DNA of 64,000 nucleotides from JACVRW01 sp963812415 (GTDB lineage: Bacteria; Actinomycetota; Thermoleophilia; Solirubrobacterales; Thermoleophilaceae): assembly GCA_963812415.1 (NCBI GenBank), contig CAWEVH010000022.1, positions 62,001-126,000 of the forward strand. Reading direction: 5' to 3'. The notes under the pieces were generated by a model. It saw only the letters and a program-made list of their open reading frames with translations. It was not told where the DNA came from and did no database searches. This document shows positions 26,073 to 34,539 of this stretch, piece after piece (the first letter of the stretch is position 1; every line of letters begins with the position of its first letter). Position numbers and translations under genes: made by a program.

Positions 26073-26570
26073 ATGGAGCAAAGCGTGAGCGTCCGGACAG
26101 ACCGGACACCGCCCGTCGACGCACCCCACACCGGGGAACAGTCGCCGGGCAAGGCCCAAGAGGTCGCGGATAAGGCCCAGCAGCAGGTCGGCGAGGCTAG
26201 GGGTCGGGCGCGCGAGCAGGTACGTGATCAGGTGAACCGCCGTTCGAGCGAGGCGGGCGAGCGCGTGCGGTCGGCCGCCGGCGATGCCCGGTCGGTCGCC
26301 GAGGAGCTGCGCCGGCAGGGCAAGGACACGCCCGCCCGATACGCCGAGCAGGCGGCGGATCGCGCGGAGCGCGTCGGCGAGTACCTGCATGGCGCGGACG
26401 GCGACCGCATCCTGCGCGACGTCGAGGACTTCGGTCGCCGCAACCCGTGGGCCGTGGCGGCCGGTGGGTTGGCGCTCGGCTTCGTGGCCTCTCGAGTGTT
26501 GAAGGCGTCGAGCAGCGAGCGCTACCAGGCCTCGCAGCGGACATCGCCGGGGCCAATCGCAGAGCGATGA
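26073..26570 (+). CDS. Helical stress protein with a C-terminal membrane segment
   Basis: 165 residues. A long charged amphipathic helix rich in Ala, Arg, Glu and Gln (about 28-120) is followed by NPWAVAAGGLALGFVASRVL, a short membrane-anchoring helix as in DUF883/ElaB-like and DUF3618-like proteins. ATG 26073 follows GAGGAGAAGG. First gene of the island operon; the stop overlaps the next start as ATGA. It probably binds the inner face of the membrane. Function unknown. Confidence 0.7.
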   Translation: MEQSVSVRTDRTPPVDAPHTGEQSPGKAQEVADKAQQQVGEARGRAREQVRDQVNRRSSEAGERVRSAAGDARSVAEELRRQGKDTPARYAEQAADRAERVGEYLHGADGDRILRDVEDFGRRNPWAVAAGGLALGFVASRVLKASSSERYQASQRTSPGPIAER

Positions 26571-26986
26571 CGGCCTCGACTGACAACGAGCTGCGCGACC
26601 GTCCCACGGGCGAGTTGCTGAGGGAGCTCTCGAACCAGACCACGACATTGGTCAAGCAGGAGCTCGACCTCGCCAAGGCCGAGCTCCAGGAGAAGGGGAA
26701 GCAGGCCGGCATCGGCGCCGGCATGTTCGGCGGCGCCGGCATGTTCGGCGTGGGCGCCTTCGCGGCGTTGACCGCCGGCGTGATCGCGGCGCTGAGCGAG
26801 GCGATGGACACCTGGCTGGCCGCCCTGATCGTCGCGGTCGTCTACGCCGCCGTCGCCGGCGTCATGGCGATGACCGGAAAGAGGAAGGTGAAGGAAGCGG
26901 CACCGCCGATTCCCGAGCAAGCAAAAGACAGCGTGAAGGAGGACATGGAATGGGCCAAGACCCAAGCCAGATCAGGCAGGACATAG
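26567..26986 (+). CDS. Phage-holin-family-like membrane protein
   Basis: 139 residues. TGELLRELSNQTTTLVKQELDLAKAELQEKGKQ near 12-44 and two adjacent transmembrane helices (about 53-75 and 83-104) match the actinobacterial 'phage holin family' (DUF1469/YqjE-like). These proteins are common beside DUF3618 and YihY genes and are not evidence of a prophage. ATGA overlap with the gene before and a 37-bp overlap with the gene after. Confidence 0.78.
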   Translation: MTASTDNELRDRPTGELLRELSNQTTTLVKQELDLAKAELQEKGKQAGIGAGMFGGAGMFGVGAFAALTAGVIAALSEAMDTWLAALIVAVVYAAVAGVMAMTGKRKVKEAAPPIPEQAKDSVKEDMEWAKTQARSGRT

Positions 26987-27438
26987 AGCAAACCCGCGAG
27001 CAGATGGGCAACACCGTGGAGGCGCTCGGTCACAAGACCGACGTCACCGGCCGGGCGAAGGAGGCCGTGTCGGACAAGGTCGGCACGCTGCGCTCCAAGG
27101 TGTCGGGGTCGACCCCCGACTCGGGCGACGTCAAGCAGGGCGCTCGCCAGGCCGTCGGCGTCGCGCAGGAGAACCCGCTGGGCCTCGCCATCGCGGGCGC
27201 GGCCGCAGGCTTCCTCGCCGGCATGCTGATTCCGAGCACAAAGGTGGAGGACGAGAAGATCGGACCGGTCGCGGACCAGGTCAAGGAGAAGGCAAAGGAG
27301 ACCGGCCAGGAGGCGCTGGAGCGCGGCAAGCAGGTCGCCGAGCAGGCGGCGGAGACCGCCAAGGACGCCGGACGCGAGCAGGCCGGGCAGCTCAAGGAAA
27401 GCGCGCAGGAGAAGGCGCAGGAGGCCTCAACGGCCTGA
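26950..27438 (+). CDS. DUF3618 domain protein
   Basis: 162 residues. The start DPSQIRQDIEQTREQMGNTVEAL is the DUF3618 signature. Then come a Lys/Ala-rich stretch, one Gly/Ala membrane segment (about 77-97, NPLGLAIAGAAAGFLAGML) and a long Glu/Lys/Gln C-terminal helix resembling LEA-type proteins (KEKAKETGQEALERGKQVAE). Such proteins are linked to desiccation or envelope stress. It overlaps the preceding gene. Confidence 0.82.
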   Translation: MGQDPSQIRQDIEQTREQMGNTVEALGHKTDVTGRAKEAVSDKVGTLRSKVSGSTPDSGDVKQGARQAVGVAQENPLGLAIAGAAAGFLAGMLIPSTKVEDEKIGPVADQVKEKAKETGQEALERGKQVAEQAAETAKDAGREQAGQLKESAQEKAQEASTA

Positions 27439-27463
27439 CATGTCCGTCGCTAGGAGAGATGAC

Positions 27464-28459
27464 ATGGCTGAGTCCAGCGAGGCTCGGACCGATGAGAAGC
27501 GCTCGGGTCGCCGGCCGGAGGGGCCGGCGCACCCGCGCAAAGGCGGAGTCGTGCAGACCCTCAAGCGCACGATCGCCGAGTTCAAGGAGGACAACCTCAC
27601 CGACTCCGCGGCGGCGCTGACCTACTACGCGGTGCTCTCGATCTTCCCGGCGCTGATCGCGCTGGTGTCGATCGTGGGACTGGTCGGCGACCCGAAGACG
27701 GTCACCAACTCGCTGACCGACGTGGTCACGTCAATCGGCCCCTCGTCGGCAGCCGCGACGTTCAAGGGTCCGATCACCGACATCACAAGCTCCAAGGGCT
27801 CAGCCGGGATCCTCCTGATCGTCGGCATCGTGGCCGCGCTCTGGACGGCGTCGGGCTACGTCGGGGCCTTCATGCGGGCGTCGAACGTGATCTACGAAGT
27901 CGAGGAAGGGCGCTCGATCATCAAGCTGCGGCCGCTGCAGATGCTCGTGACCCTCGTGCTCGTCGTGACGCTCGCGCTGGTCCTGGCGGCGCTGGTCCTC
28001 ACCGGACCGGTGGCGAAGCAGGTCGGCTCTGGGCTCGGCGTCGGAGACACCGCCGTGACTGTCTGGGACATCGCCAAGTGGCCGGTGCTGCTGTTGGGCG
28101 TGCTGTTCATGATCGCGCTGCTGTACTACGCCTCGCCGAACGCGAAGCTGCCGGGATTCAAGTGGGTCACGCCCGGCAGCCTGCTGGCGATCGTGGTCTG
28201 GCTCCTGGCCTCAGCGGGGTTCGCCTTCTACGTCGCGAACTTCGGCTCCTACAGCAAGACGTACGGCGCTCTCGGCGGGGTGATCGTGTTCCTCGTGTGG
28301 CTCTGGCTTACCAACGTGGCGATCCTGCTCGGCGCGGAGCTGAACGCAGAACGCGAACGCAGCCGTGAGCTCGAGAACGGAGTGCCTGGTGCCGAGCGCG
28401 AGCTCCAAGTCGGCCACCGCTCCGAGCCGAAGCCGAAGAAACGAGCCCGGACAGCCTGA
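27464..28459 (+). CDS. YihY/BrkB family inner-membrane protein
   Basis: 331 residues. Six transmembrane helices follow the amphipathic DNLTDSAAALTYYAVLSIFPALIAL segment that is diagnostic of the family. The later GSLLAIVVWLLASAGFAFYV and TYGALGGVIVFLVWLWLTNVAIL segments also match. ATG 27464 is preferred because AGGAGA lies 6-7 bases upstream; an ATG at 27440 has none. Formerly called ribonuclease BN, the family's transport or structural role is unresolved. Charged cytoplasmic tails at both ends. Confidence 0.9.
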   Translation: MAESSEARTDEKRSGRRPEGPAHPRKGGVVQTLKRTIAEFKEDNLTDSAAALTYYAVLSIFPALIALVSIVGLVGDPKTVTNSLTDVVTSIGPSSAAATFKGPITDITSSKGSAGILLIVGIVAALWTASGYVGAFMRASNVIYEVEEGRSIIKLRPLQMLVTLVLVVTLALVLAALVLTGPVAKQVGSGLGVGDTAVTVWDIAKWPVLLLGVLFMIALLYYASPNAKLPGFKWVTPGSLLAIVVWLLASAGFAFYVANFGSYSKTYGALGGVIVFLVWLWLTNVAILLGAELNAERERSRELENGVPGAERELQVGHRSEPKPKKRARTA

Positions 28460-28523
28460 CCCGGCGTCCAGTCGGGCGCCCTGTCCACCCGACCCACCGC
28501 AAACACCGATAAGGAGCTGACTC

Positions 28524-29549
28524 TTGAACAAGCAGCAGAAGCAGAAGATCGTGCAGTACCTCGATGAGGCGCACGGCTCGGAGCTGGCGTTGGTGCGCCA
28601 GTTGCAGGCGCAGATCGCGATGACCCCCAAGGGCCCGTATCGCGACGGGCTGGAGACCCATCTTCGGGAGACCCGCCGGCACGCTGAGCGGCTCGAAGGG
28701 CGTCTACGTGAGCTGGGGCAGGGAAACAACCCGCTTCAGGTCGGGCTGGGTGCCGCGCAATCCGTCATCGGGCAGGCGTTGGCACTGACCAAGACGCCGC
28801 TCGATCTGGTCCGCGGAACGGGTGGCGAAGACAAGGTGCTCAAGAACGCCAAGGACAGCTGCGCGGCGGAGGCGCTGGAGATCGCCACTTACACCGCACT
28901 AGCGCGACTCGCGCGCATGGCGGGCGACACCACGACCGAGCGGCTCGCCAAGTCGGTGCTCGCTGACGAGCAGCGGATGCTCGACCGGCTGCTGAAGGAG
29001 ATCCCACGGCTGACCGACGCCGTCGCCCAGGCGGAGTTCGACGGCAACGACTCCTACGACCTGACCCAGACCGGGGCCGCCGACACGCTGCGTGAGGCGG
29101 GCGGTACGGCTAAGCGCACCGCCCGCCAAGGGGTGGGACAGGCCAAGGGCACGGCCCGTGGGGCCCGCAAGGTGCCCGGCGTTGCGCGTGCGGAGGGCAC
29201 CGTCAAGGGCGCCGTTGCGTCCGAGTCGGATCTGGCGATTCCCAACTACGATTCGCTCAGCGCCGACGAGATCCAAGAGAAGCTCTCCGAGCTCTCCCAG
29301 ATCGAGCTGGCCAAGGTCAACGCCTACGAGCGCAAGACTCAGAACCGCTCGACGGTCACGAGCCGCATCGACTCGCTGCAGGCGGACGAGCCCTGGCCCG
29401 GCTACGACGAGCTAGCCGTGGACGAAGTCCGCGCCGTGCTCTCCCAGGGCGACGAGACACGAGTCAAGGCTGTCCGCAGGTACGAGCGTAAGCACAAGAA
29501 CCGCGCCGGCGTGCTCCAGGCCACCGAGCGCGAGCTCAGCAACGCCTAA
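28524..29549 (+). CDS. DUF892 (YciE/YciF-like) ferritin-fold protein with repeated C-terminal domain
   Basis: 341 residues. Residues 1-160 form a ferritin-like bundle (VQYLDEAHGSELALVRQLQ, LETHLRETRRHAERLEGRL, ADEQRMLDRLLKEI) of the DUF892 type, with Glu/His pairs that could bind two metals. A low-complexity linker follows, then two copies of a 45-residue unit (Y-DSL-ADEI-EKLS---KV-AYERK---R and its partner near the end). The start is TTG 28524 after AAGGAG. It is the last gene of the operon; a terminator follows. Confidence 0.78.
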   Translation: MNKQQKQKIVQYLDEAHGSELALVRQLQAQIAMTPKGPYRDGLETHLRETRRHAERLEGRLRELGQGNNPLQVGLGAAQSVIGQALALTKTPLDLVRGTGGEDKVLKNAKDSCAAEALEIATYTALARLARMAGDTTTERLAKSVLADEQRMLDRLLKEIPRLTDAVAQAEFDGNDSYDLTQTGAADTLREAGGTAKRTARQGVGQAKGTARGARKVPGVARAEGTVKGAVASESDLAIPNYDSLSADEIQEKLSELSQIELAKVNAYERKTQNRSTVTSRIDSLQADEPWPGYDELAVDEVRAVLSQGDETRVKAVRRYERKHKNRAGVLQATERELSNA

Positions 29550-29572
29550 GCGAAGAGCCACAGTCAGACGGA

Positions 29573-29608
29573 AAGAGGGGGCCCCGAGTAGGGGCCTCCT
29601 CTTCTTTG
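29573..29608 (+). terminator. Strong intrinsic terminator
   Basis: A 13-bp stem (AAGAGGGGGCCCC paired with GGGGCCTCCTCTT, one G-T pair) with loop GAGTA, followed by CTTT. It closes the island operon 24 bp after the DUF892 gene and lies 40 bp before the sulfurtransferase remnant. Confidence 0.85.
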
Positions 29609-29648
29609 CCTGCGCTCGAAGCAGCCAGGGACCCGGTGGTCCGCCTGC

Positions 29649-29834
29649 TCAGGTCCCGGGCTCGCCCGCCAGCTCCCTGTCGAGGTCCAGGAACGAGGCG
29701 CCCGGGATGTGGCCGGCCAGCCAGAGCGGCTCGCCGGCACTCGGCTCACCGAGCACGTAACGGCAGTCGACCACCCGCAGGCCCGGGTCGTCGAGGCGTT
29801 CGCGCAGCTCGCCCGCCTCGATCAGGTTGCTCAC
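29649..29834 (-). pseudogene. N-terminal piece of a rhodanese-type sulfurtransferase
   Basis: 61 codons from GTG 29834: VSNLIEAGELRERLDDPGL, then VVDCRYVLG and WLAGHIPGASFLDLDRELAG, and a stop. This is the opening of domain one of a two-domain sulfurtransferase, cut after the LDLDRELAG strand. The C-terminal domain sits at 23857-24336 in the same orientation. About 130 codons between the two are absent. Confidence 0.8.
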
Positions 29835-29856
29835 GGCCCCAGCGTACGCTTCGCCC

Positions 29857-30835
29857 ATGCGCGCGATGCTCCTGGACGCGCCGGGCCGGGCGCTGCGGCG
29901 GGCGGATCTGGAGGCGCCGCGTCCGGGGTCGGGCGAGCTGCTGCTCGAGGTCGCCGCCTGCGGGGTCTGCCGCACCGACCTCCACATCGTGGACGGCGAG
30001 CTGCCCGATCCCGCGCTCCCGCTCGTGCCCGGCCACCAGATCGTGGCGCGGGTACTGGAATCGGCCGGCGAGCGCTACGCGCCCGGCGACCGCGTGGGGG
30101 TGCCGTGGCTCGGCTGGACCTGCGGCGAGTGCCGCTTCTGCCGCAGCGGACGCGAGAACCTCTGCGACCGGGCGGTCTTCACCGGCTACACGCGGCCGGG
30201 CGGCTACGCCGAGCTCGCCGTGGCCGACGAGCGCTTCTGCTTCCCGATCCCGGCGGGCTACCCCGACCTCCAGGCGGCCCCGCTCCTCTGTGCCGGGCTG
30301 ATCGGCTTTCGGACGCTCCGGCTCGCCGGCGACCCCGAGCGGCTCGGCATCTACGGCTTCGGCGCCGCGGCCCACATCATCTGCCAGGTGGCCCGCCACG
30401 AGGGCCGGCGCGTGTTCGCGTTCACGCGCGCGGACGACCGCGCAGGCCCAGGCGTTCGCCCGGGAGCTCGGCGCCGAGTGGGCCGGCGACGCCCTCGGCC
30501 CGCCGCCGGAGGAGCTCGACGCCGCGCTCGTGTTCGCGCCGGCGGGTGAGCTCGTGCCCGCCGCGCTGCGGGCGGTCGCCAAGGGCGGCAGCGTGGTGTG
30601 CGGAGGGATCCACATGAGCGATATCCCGTCGTTCCCCTACGAGCTGCTCTGGGGCGAGCGCGTCCTGCGCTCGGTCGCGAACCTCACGCGCGCCGACGGC
30701 GAGGAGTTCCTCGAGCTGGCCCCGCGGGTGCCGGTGCGCACCGAGGTCGAGCGCTTCGCCCTCGAGGACACCGGCCGCGCGCTCGAGCGGTTGCGCGCCG
30801 GTGAGTTGCGGGGGGCGGCGGTGGTGGTGCCCTGA
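29857..30835 (+). CDS. Zinc-dependent alcohol dehydrogenase, frameshifted in this read
   Basis: About 325 residues after correction. Zinc ligands are in CGVCRTDLHIVDG, GHQIVARV and the structural set CGECRFCRSGRENLC. The Rossmann part IYGFGAAAHIICQVA follows. The frame breaks at 30445-30446, where one extra G turns RAAQAFARELGAEW into nonsense; the 3' part resumes with LVFAPAGELVPAALRAVAKGG. It matches the AdhP/zinc-binding subfamily with GG-(I/V)H-MSD-IPSF near the end. Oxidises alcohols or reduces aldehydes with NAD(P). Confidence 0.88.
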
Positions 30836-30886
30836 CCGACGGCAGTGCAACGCGTACCCAGCCCAAGCCCGGATAGATTCCCCTCG

Positions 30887-31828
30887 GTGCGCGCCGTCAC
30901 CATCCAGGACACGCAGCTCGTGGTCGAGGAGCGCCCGGACCTCGAGCCCGGGCACGGCGAGCTGCTCGTGCGCGTGCGCGGCGCGGGCATCAACGGCGCG
31001 GACATGCTCCAGCGCCGCGGCGCCTATCCCGCTCCGCCCGGCGCGCCCGAGGACATTCCCGGGCTCGAGCTCGCGGGCGAGGTGGCCGCCCTGGGCCCGG
31101 GCGCCTCGCGCTTCGCCGAGGGCGACCGTGTGATGGCCGTGGTGGGCGGCGGCGGGCAGGCGGAGCTGGCGGTCGTGCACGAGCGCGCGGCCATGCCGGT
31201 GCCGGACGGCCTCGGCTGGGCCGAGGCCGGAGGGCTGCCGGAGGTCTTCACGACCGCGCACGACGCGGTCTTCAGCCAGGCCGGCCTGCGTTCCGGGGAG
31301 CACCTGCTCGTGCACGGCGCCGCCGGCGGCGTCGGGACCGCGGCGGTGCAGCTCGGCCGCGCCGCCGGCGCGCGGGTCACGGCCACCGTTCGGCGCGAGG
31401 AGCAGCGCGCCGAGGTCGAGCGGCTCGGCGCTCGCGCGATCGCGCCCGAGGGCTTCGGGGAGAGCGGCCCCTACGACGTGATCCTCGAGCTCGTGGGCGC
31501 CTCCAACCTCGAGGAGAACCTGGCCTCGCTCGCGATCGGCGGGCGGATCGCCGTGATCGGGGTGGGCGGCACCGGCCCGGTGGCGGAGATCAACCTCCTG
31601 GCCGTGATGCAGAAGCGCGCCCGCATCCACGGCTCCACGCTGCGCGCCCGCCCGCTCGAGCAGAAGGCGGCGGCCGCCCGGCTCATGGAGAAGGAGGTGC
31701 TGCCGCACTTCGCGGACGGCACGCTCACGGTGCCCGTCGCCGCCACCTTTCCGCTCGAGGAGGCCGAGCAGGCCTACGACCGCTTCGCGGCCGGCGGCAA
31801 GCTCGGCAAGCTCGTGCTACTTCCGTAG
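30887..31828 (+). CDS. Quinone oxidoreductase-like NADPH dehydrogenase (zinc-free MDR)
   Basis: 313 residues from GTG 30887. The MDR core is clear: GAGINGADMLQRRGAYP, PGLELAGEVAALG, and the coenzyme loop HGAAGGVGTAAVQLG near residue 138. There are no zinc ligands, as in QOR/PIG3-type enzymes. It ends with PLEEAEQAYDRFAAGGKLGKLVLLP. Likely reduces quinones or enones with NADPH. Its 3' end overlaps the convergent TetR gene by 12 bp. Confidence 0.9.
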   Translation: MRAVTIQDTQLVVEERPDLEPGHGELLVRVRGAGINGADMLQRRGAYPAPPGAPEDIPGLELAGEVAALGPGASRFAEGDRVMAVVGGGGQAELAVVHERAAMPVPDGLGWAEAGGLPEVFTTAHDAVFSQAGLRSGEHLLVHGAAGGVGTAAVQLGRAAGARVTATVRREEQRAEVERLGARAIAPEGFGESGPYDVILELVGASNLEENLASLAIGGRIAVIGVGGTGPVAEINLLAVMQKRARIHGSTLRARPLEQKAAAARLMEKEVLPHFADGTLTVPVAATFPLEEAEQAYDRFAAGGKLGKLVLLP

Positions 31829-32389
31829 GCCCTCGAGCAGGGCCAAGAGCGGCGGCTCGGCCTCGCGGCGCGCGGCCTCGGGGTCGGGCGCGTTCGCGAT
31901 CATCATCGCCGCCTCGGTCATCGCGCCGAGCAGCAGGTGCGCGAGCGGTCGGACCTCGCGCTCGCGGAACAGCCCGCGCTCCATCCCGTTCTGGAGCGCC
32001 ATCATCACGAGCCCGAGGGCGTAACGGGCATCGATCTCGCGCCACTCCTCCCAGCCGAGCACCACGGGCGCATCGATCAGGCCGATGCGGATCAGGGCCG
32101 GGTCGGTGCACGCGTCGAGGAAGGCGCGCACGCCGGTCACGACCAGCTCCCAGGGGTCCTCGATGCCCTCGATGCGCGCCGCGATCGACGCCACGAGCTC
32201 CCGCTCGAGCTCCTCGTGCACCGCTCGGAAGAGGTCCTTCTTGTCCGTGAAGTGGTGGTAGAGCGCACCGCGGGTGACGTTCGCGCGCGCCACGATCTCC
32301 TCCGTGCCCACCCCCGCGTAGCCGCCCTCGGCGAACAGCTCGCGCGCCACCCGGATCAGCTCGGCGCGGGTCTCGGTGGTTCGGGACAT
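31817..32389 (-). CDS. TetR family regulator of the divergent hydrolase
   Basis: 190 residues. The helix-turn-helix (VGTEEIVARANVTRGALYHHFTDKKDLF) is canonical. The ligand domain includes FLDACTDPALIRIGLIDAPVVLGWEEWR, typical of TetR_C-type effector domains. Its own start codon lies inside an exact 15-bp palindrome and a second palindrome covers the hydrolase leader, so it should repress both genes. Confidence 0.92.
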   Translation of the reverse strand: MSRTTETRAELIRVARELFAEGGYAGVGTEEIVARANVTRGALYHHFTDKKDLFRAVHEELERELVASIAARIEGIEDPWELVVTGVRAFLDACTDPALIRIGLIDAPVVLGWEEWREIDARYALGLVMMALQNGMERGLFREREVRPLAHLLLGAMTEAAMMIANAPDPEAARREAEPPLLALLEGLRK

Positions 32390-32401
32390 ACAGTCTGTAT
32401 G
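32387..32401. promoter_or_regulatory. TetR operator 1
   Basis: CATACAGTCTGTATG is a perfect 7+1+7 palindrome that overlaps the ATG of the TetR gene at 31817. Its centre is 22 bp from that of the second site, about two helical turns. Confidence 0.75.
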
Positions 32402-32407
32402 CTAGCT

Positions 32408-32424
32408 CCATACAACCTGTATGG
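32408..32424. promoter_or_regulatory. TetR operator 2
   Basis: CCATACAACCTGTATGG, a near-perfect palindrome sharing TACA/TGTA half sites with operator 1. It overlaps the ribosome site (TGGAGG) of the alpha/beta hydrolase gene, so bound repressor would block that gene. Confidence 0.72.
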
Positions 32425-32437
32425 AGGTGTCGTGACG

Positions 32438-33353
32438 ATGAACGAACGAGCGAGCTGGCGGGCGAGCGAACTTGGTCCGGCGAGGACCCTCGAGCTCGGG
32501 GGCGCGCGCCGCATCCGCGCGCACATCACGGGCGAGGGACCGCCGATCGTGTTCGTGCACGGCGCGCTCGTGAACGCCAACCTCTGGCGCAAGGTGGTGC
32601 CCCGCCTCGACGGGTACACGCGCGTGACGCTCGACCTCCCGCTCGGCTCCCACCTCGACCCGATGCCGCGCGACGCCGACATGAGCGGGCCCGGGGCTCG
32701 CCGACCTGATCGCCGACGCGATCGAGGCGCTCGAGCTGCGCGACGTGACCCTGGTCGGCAACGACACCGGCGGCGGCCTCAGCCAGATCCTCGTCACCCG
32801 GCGCCCCGAGCGGATCGACCGCCTCGTGCTCACCTCATGTGACGCCTTCGAGAACTTCCCGCCGCGCTTCTTCCGCTACGTGCTGGCGCCGGCGCGCGTG
32901 CCGGGCGTGATCCCGGTGGCCTTCGGCGCGCTGCGCCTGCGGCCGCTGCGCCGGCTGCCGATCGCCTACGGCTGGCTCTCCCACGCGCCGATCGAGCGCG
33001 CCGCGGAGGACACCTACGTGCTGCCCGTGCTGACTGAGGGCTTCGTCCGTCACGACGTGCGGCGCCTGCTCGCCGGGATCCACCACAGCCAGACGCTCGA
33101 GGCCGCCACGCGCCTGACGGCCTTCGACCGCCCGGTGCTGATCGCCTGGTCGGCCGACGACCGCTTCTTCCCGACCGAGCACGCCGAGCGGCTCGCGGCC
33201 GTGCTCCCCGACGCGCGCCTCGAATGGATCGAGAACGCGCGCACGTTCAGTCCGGAGGACCAGCCCGAGCGGCTCGCCGAGCTGATCGCCGGCTTCGCGG
33301 GGTCGGCGGCCGAGCGCGCGCCTCAGCCGACGCGCTCGACGAGCATGGCCTGA
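32438..33353 (+). CDS. Alpha/beta hydrolase, frameshifted in this read
   Basis: About 304 residues after correction. The oxyanion strand IVFVHGALVNANLWRKV is near residue 37. The nucleophile elbow in LVGNDTGGGLSQIL carries Asp, as in haloalkane dehalogenase and related families. WSADDRFFPTEHAERLA supplies the acid. The expected C-terminal His is weak (WIENARTF where the family has H). The frame shifts at the GGGG of 32693-32696; removing one G gives SGPGLADLIADAIEALEL. The ATG is 10 bases from GGAGG. It is regulated by the divergent TetR. Confidence 0.85.
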
Positions 33354-34486
33354 CCCTGCCCGCCGGCCACGCACATGGTCTCGAGGCCGATCGTCCCGTC
33401 GTCGGTCTCGAGGCCGTTCAAGAGCGTGGTCATGATGCGCGCGCCCGTCATGCCGAACGGGTGCCCCAGCGCGATCGCGCCGCCGTGCCGGTTCAGCTTC
33501 TCGAGCGGAATGTCGCACTCGGCCATGATCGGGATCACCTGGGCCGCGAACGCCTCGTTCAGCTCGACCGTGTCCACGTCCTCGATCCTCATGCCGGCGC
33601 GCTCGAGCACCTTGCGGATCGCCCAGATCGGGGCGACGCCCATGTACTCGGGCTCGTTGGCGGCCGTGGCTGCCGTGATGATGCGGGCGCGCGGCTGGAG
33701 GCCGAGCTCGTCGGCCTTGCTGTCGGACATCACGAGCACGGCGGCGGCGCCGTCGTTCAGCGGGCAGGAGTTGCCGGCGGTGATCTTGCCGTCCTCCTTG
33801 AAGGCCGGGTCGAGCTCGGCGAGCTTCTCGAGCGTCGAGCTCGGGCGGGGGCCGTCGTCCTTCGAGACCAGGGTGCCGTCGGGGAGCGTGACCGGCACGA
33901 TCTCGCGGTCGAAGTAGCCGTTCTCCTGTGAGGCGACGGCCAGCTCCTGCGAGCGCTGGGCGTACTTGTCCATGTCGGCCCGGCTCACCTCGTAGCGCTC
34001 GGCCACGTTCTCGGCCGTGAGGCCCATCGCGATGTACGCGTCCGGGTCGCCGTTCTTGCCCTGGAGGCGCTCGTTCTGGTCCTGCGGGCGGGCTCCCTCG
34101 ACCGCCTCGTTGTAGCGCGAGACCCACTCCACCCCGGCCGCGATGTAGGCGTCCCCCTGGCCCGCCACCACGGCGTTGGCCGCCTGGCGGATCGCCTCGA
34201 GCGAGGAGGCGCAGTAGCGCGACACGGTCGAGCCGTTCACCTCCTGGGGAAGCGAGTCGGACAGCAGCACCATGATGCGCGCGAGGTTGAAGCCCTGGAG
34301 GCCCTGCGGCAGGCCGACCCCGCAGTAGACGTCCTCGATCAGGACGGGATCGACGCTCGGGTTGCGCTCCATCAGGGCGTCGAGCACGAACGCACCCATC
34401 TCGTCCGGCCGCAGCTGGGCGAGCGAGCCCTTGAAGGCGCGACCGATCGGGGTGCGGACGGCGTCGACGATCACTGCTTCGGGCAT
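33323..34486 (-). CDS. Acetyl-CoA C-acyltransferase (thiolase)
   Basis: 387 residues. Nucleophilic Cys in STVSRYCASSLEAIRQAA near residue 89, GGAIALGHPFGMTGARIM with catalytic His near 346, and METMCVAGGQGQAMLVE with the second Cys near 376. The thiolase-type Pro/Gly loop GNSCPLNDGAAAVLVM is also present. It would cleave 3-ketoacyl-CoA in beta-oxidation or condense acetyl-CoA. An SDR at 36734 of the 3-hydroxyacyl-CoA dehydrogenase type is near. Its 3' end overlaps the hydrolase by 31 bp. Confidence 0.93.
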   Translation of the reverse strand: MPEAVIVDAVRTPIGRAFKGSLAQLRPDEMGAFVLDALMERNPSVDPVLIEDVYCGVGLPQGLQGFNLARIMVLLSDSLPQEVNGSTVSRYCASSLEAIRQAANAVVAGQGDAYIAAGVEWVSRYNEAVEGARPQDQNERLQGKNGDPDAYIAMGLTAENVAERYEVSRADMDKYAQRSQELAVASQENGYFDREIVPVTLPDGTLVSKDDGPRPSSTLEKLAELDPAFKEDGKITAGNSCPLNDGAAAVLVMSDSKADELGLQPRARIITAATAANEPEYMGVAPIWAIRKVLERAGMRIEDVDTVELNEAFAAQVIPIMAECDIPLEKLNRHGGAIALGHPFGMTGARIMTTLLNGLETDDGTIGLETMCVAGGQGQAMLVERVG

Positions 34487-34539
34487 CTGAGGGTCTCCTG
34501 TCGGGCGAGAGAGGGGGGAGCGAAGATCCTACGGACCGC

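Larger units (their letters stand above)
24337..29648. mobile_element. 5.3-kb stress-gene island inside a sulfurtransferase gene
   Basis: The two flanks are the C-terminal (before 24336) and N-terminal (after 29649) parts of one sulfurtransferase, same strand and correct order. This implies that this block arrived between them, with loss of about 130 middle codons. It carries a TetR-SpoIIE gene on the minus strand and five plus-strand envelope or stress genes ending at a strong terminator. No integrase, transposase or tRNA is visible. GCTCAGG occurs near both borders (24342 and 29647), which may be chance. Confidence 0.6.

Noticed and set aside
24337..29648. Prophage, because of a 'phage holin family' gene
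   Set aside because: No integrase, capsid, terminase or lysin is present, and this holin-like family is a normal neighbour of DUF3618 and YihY genes.
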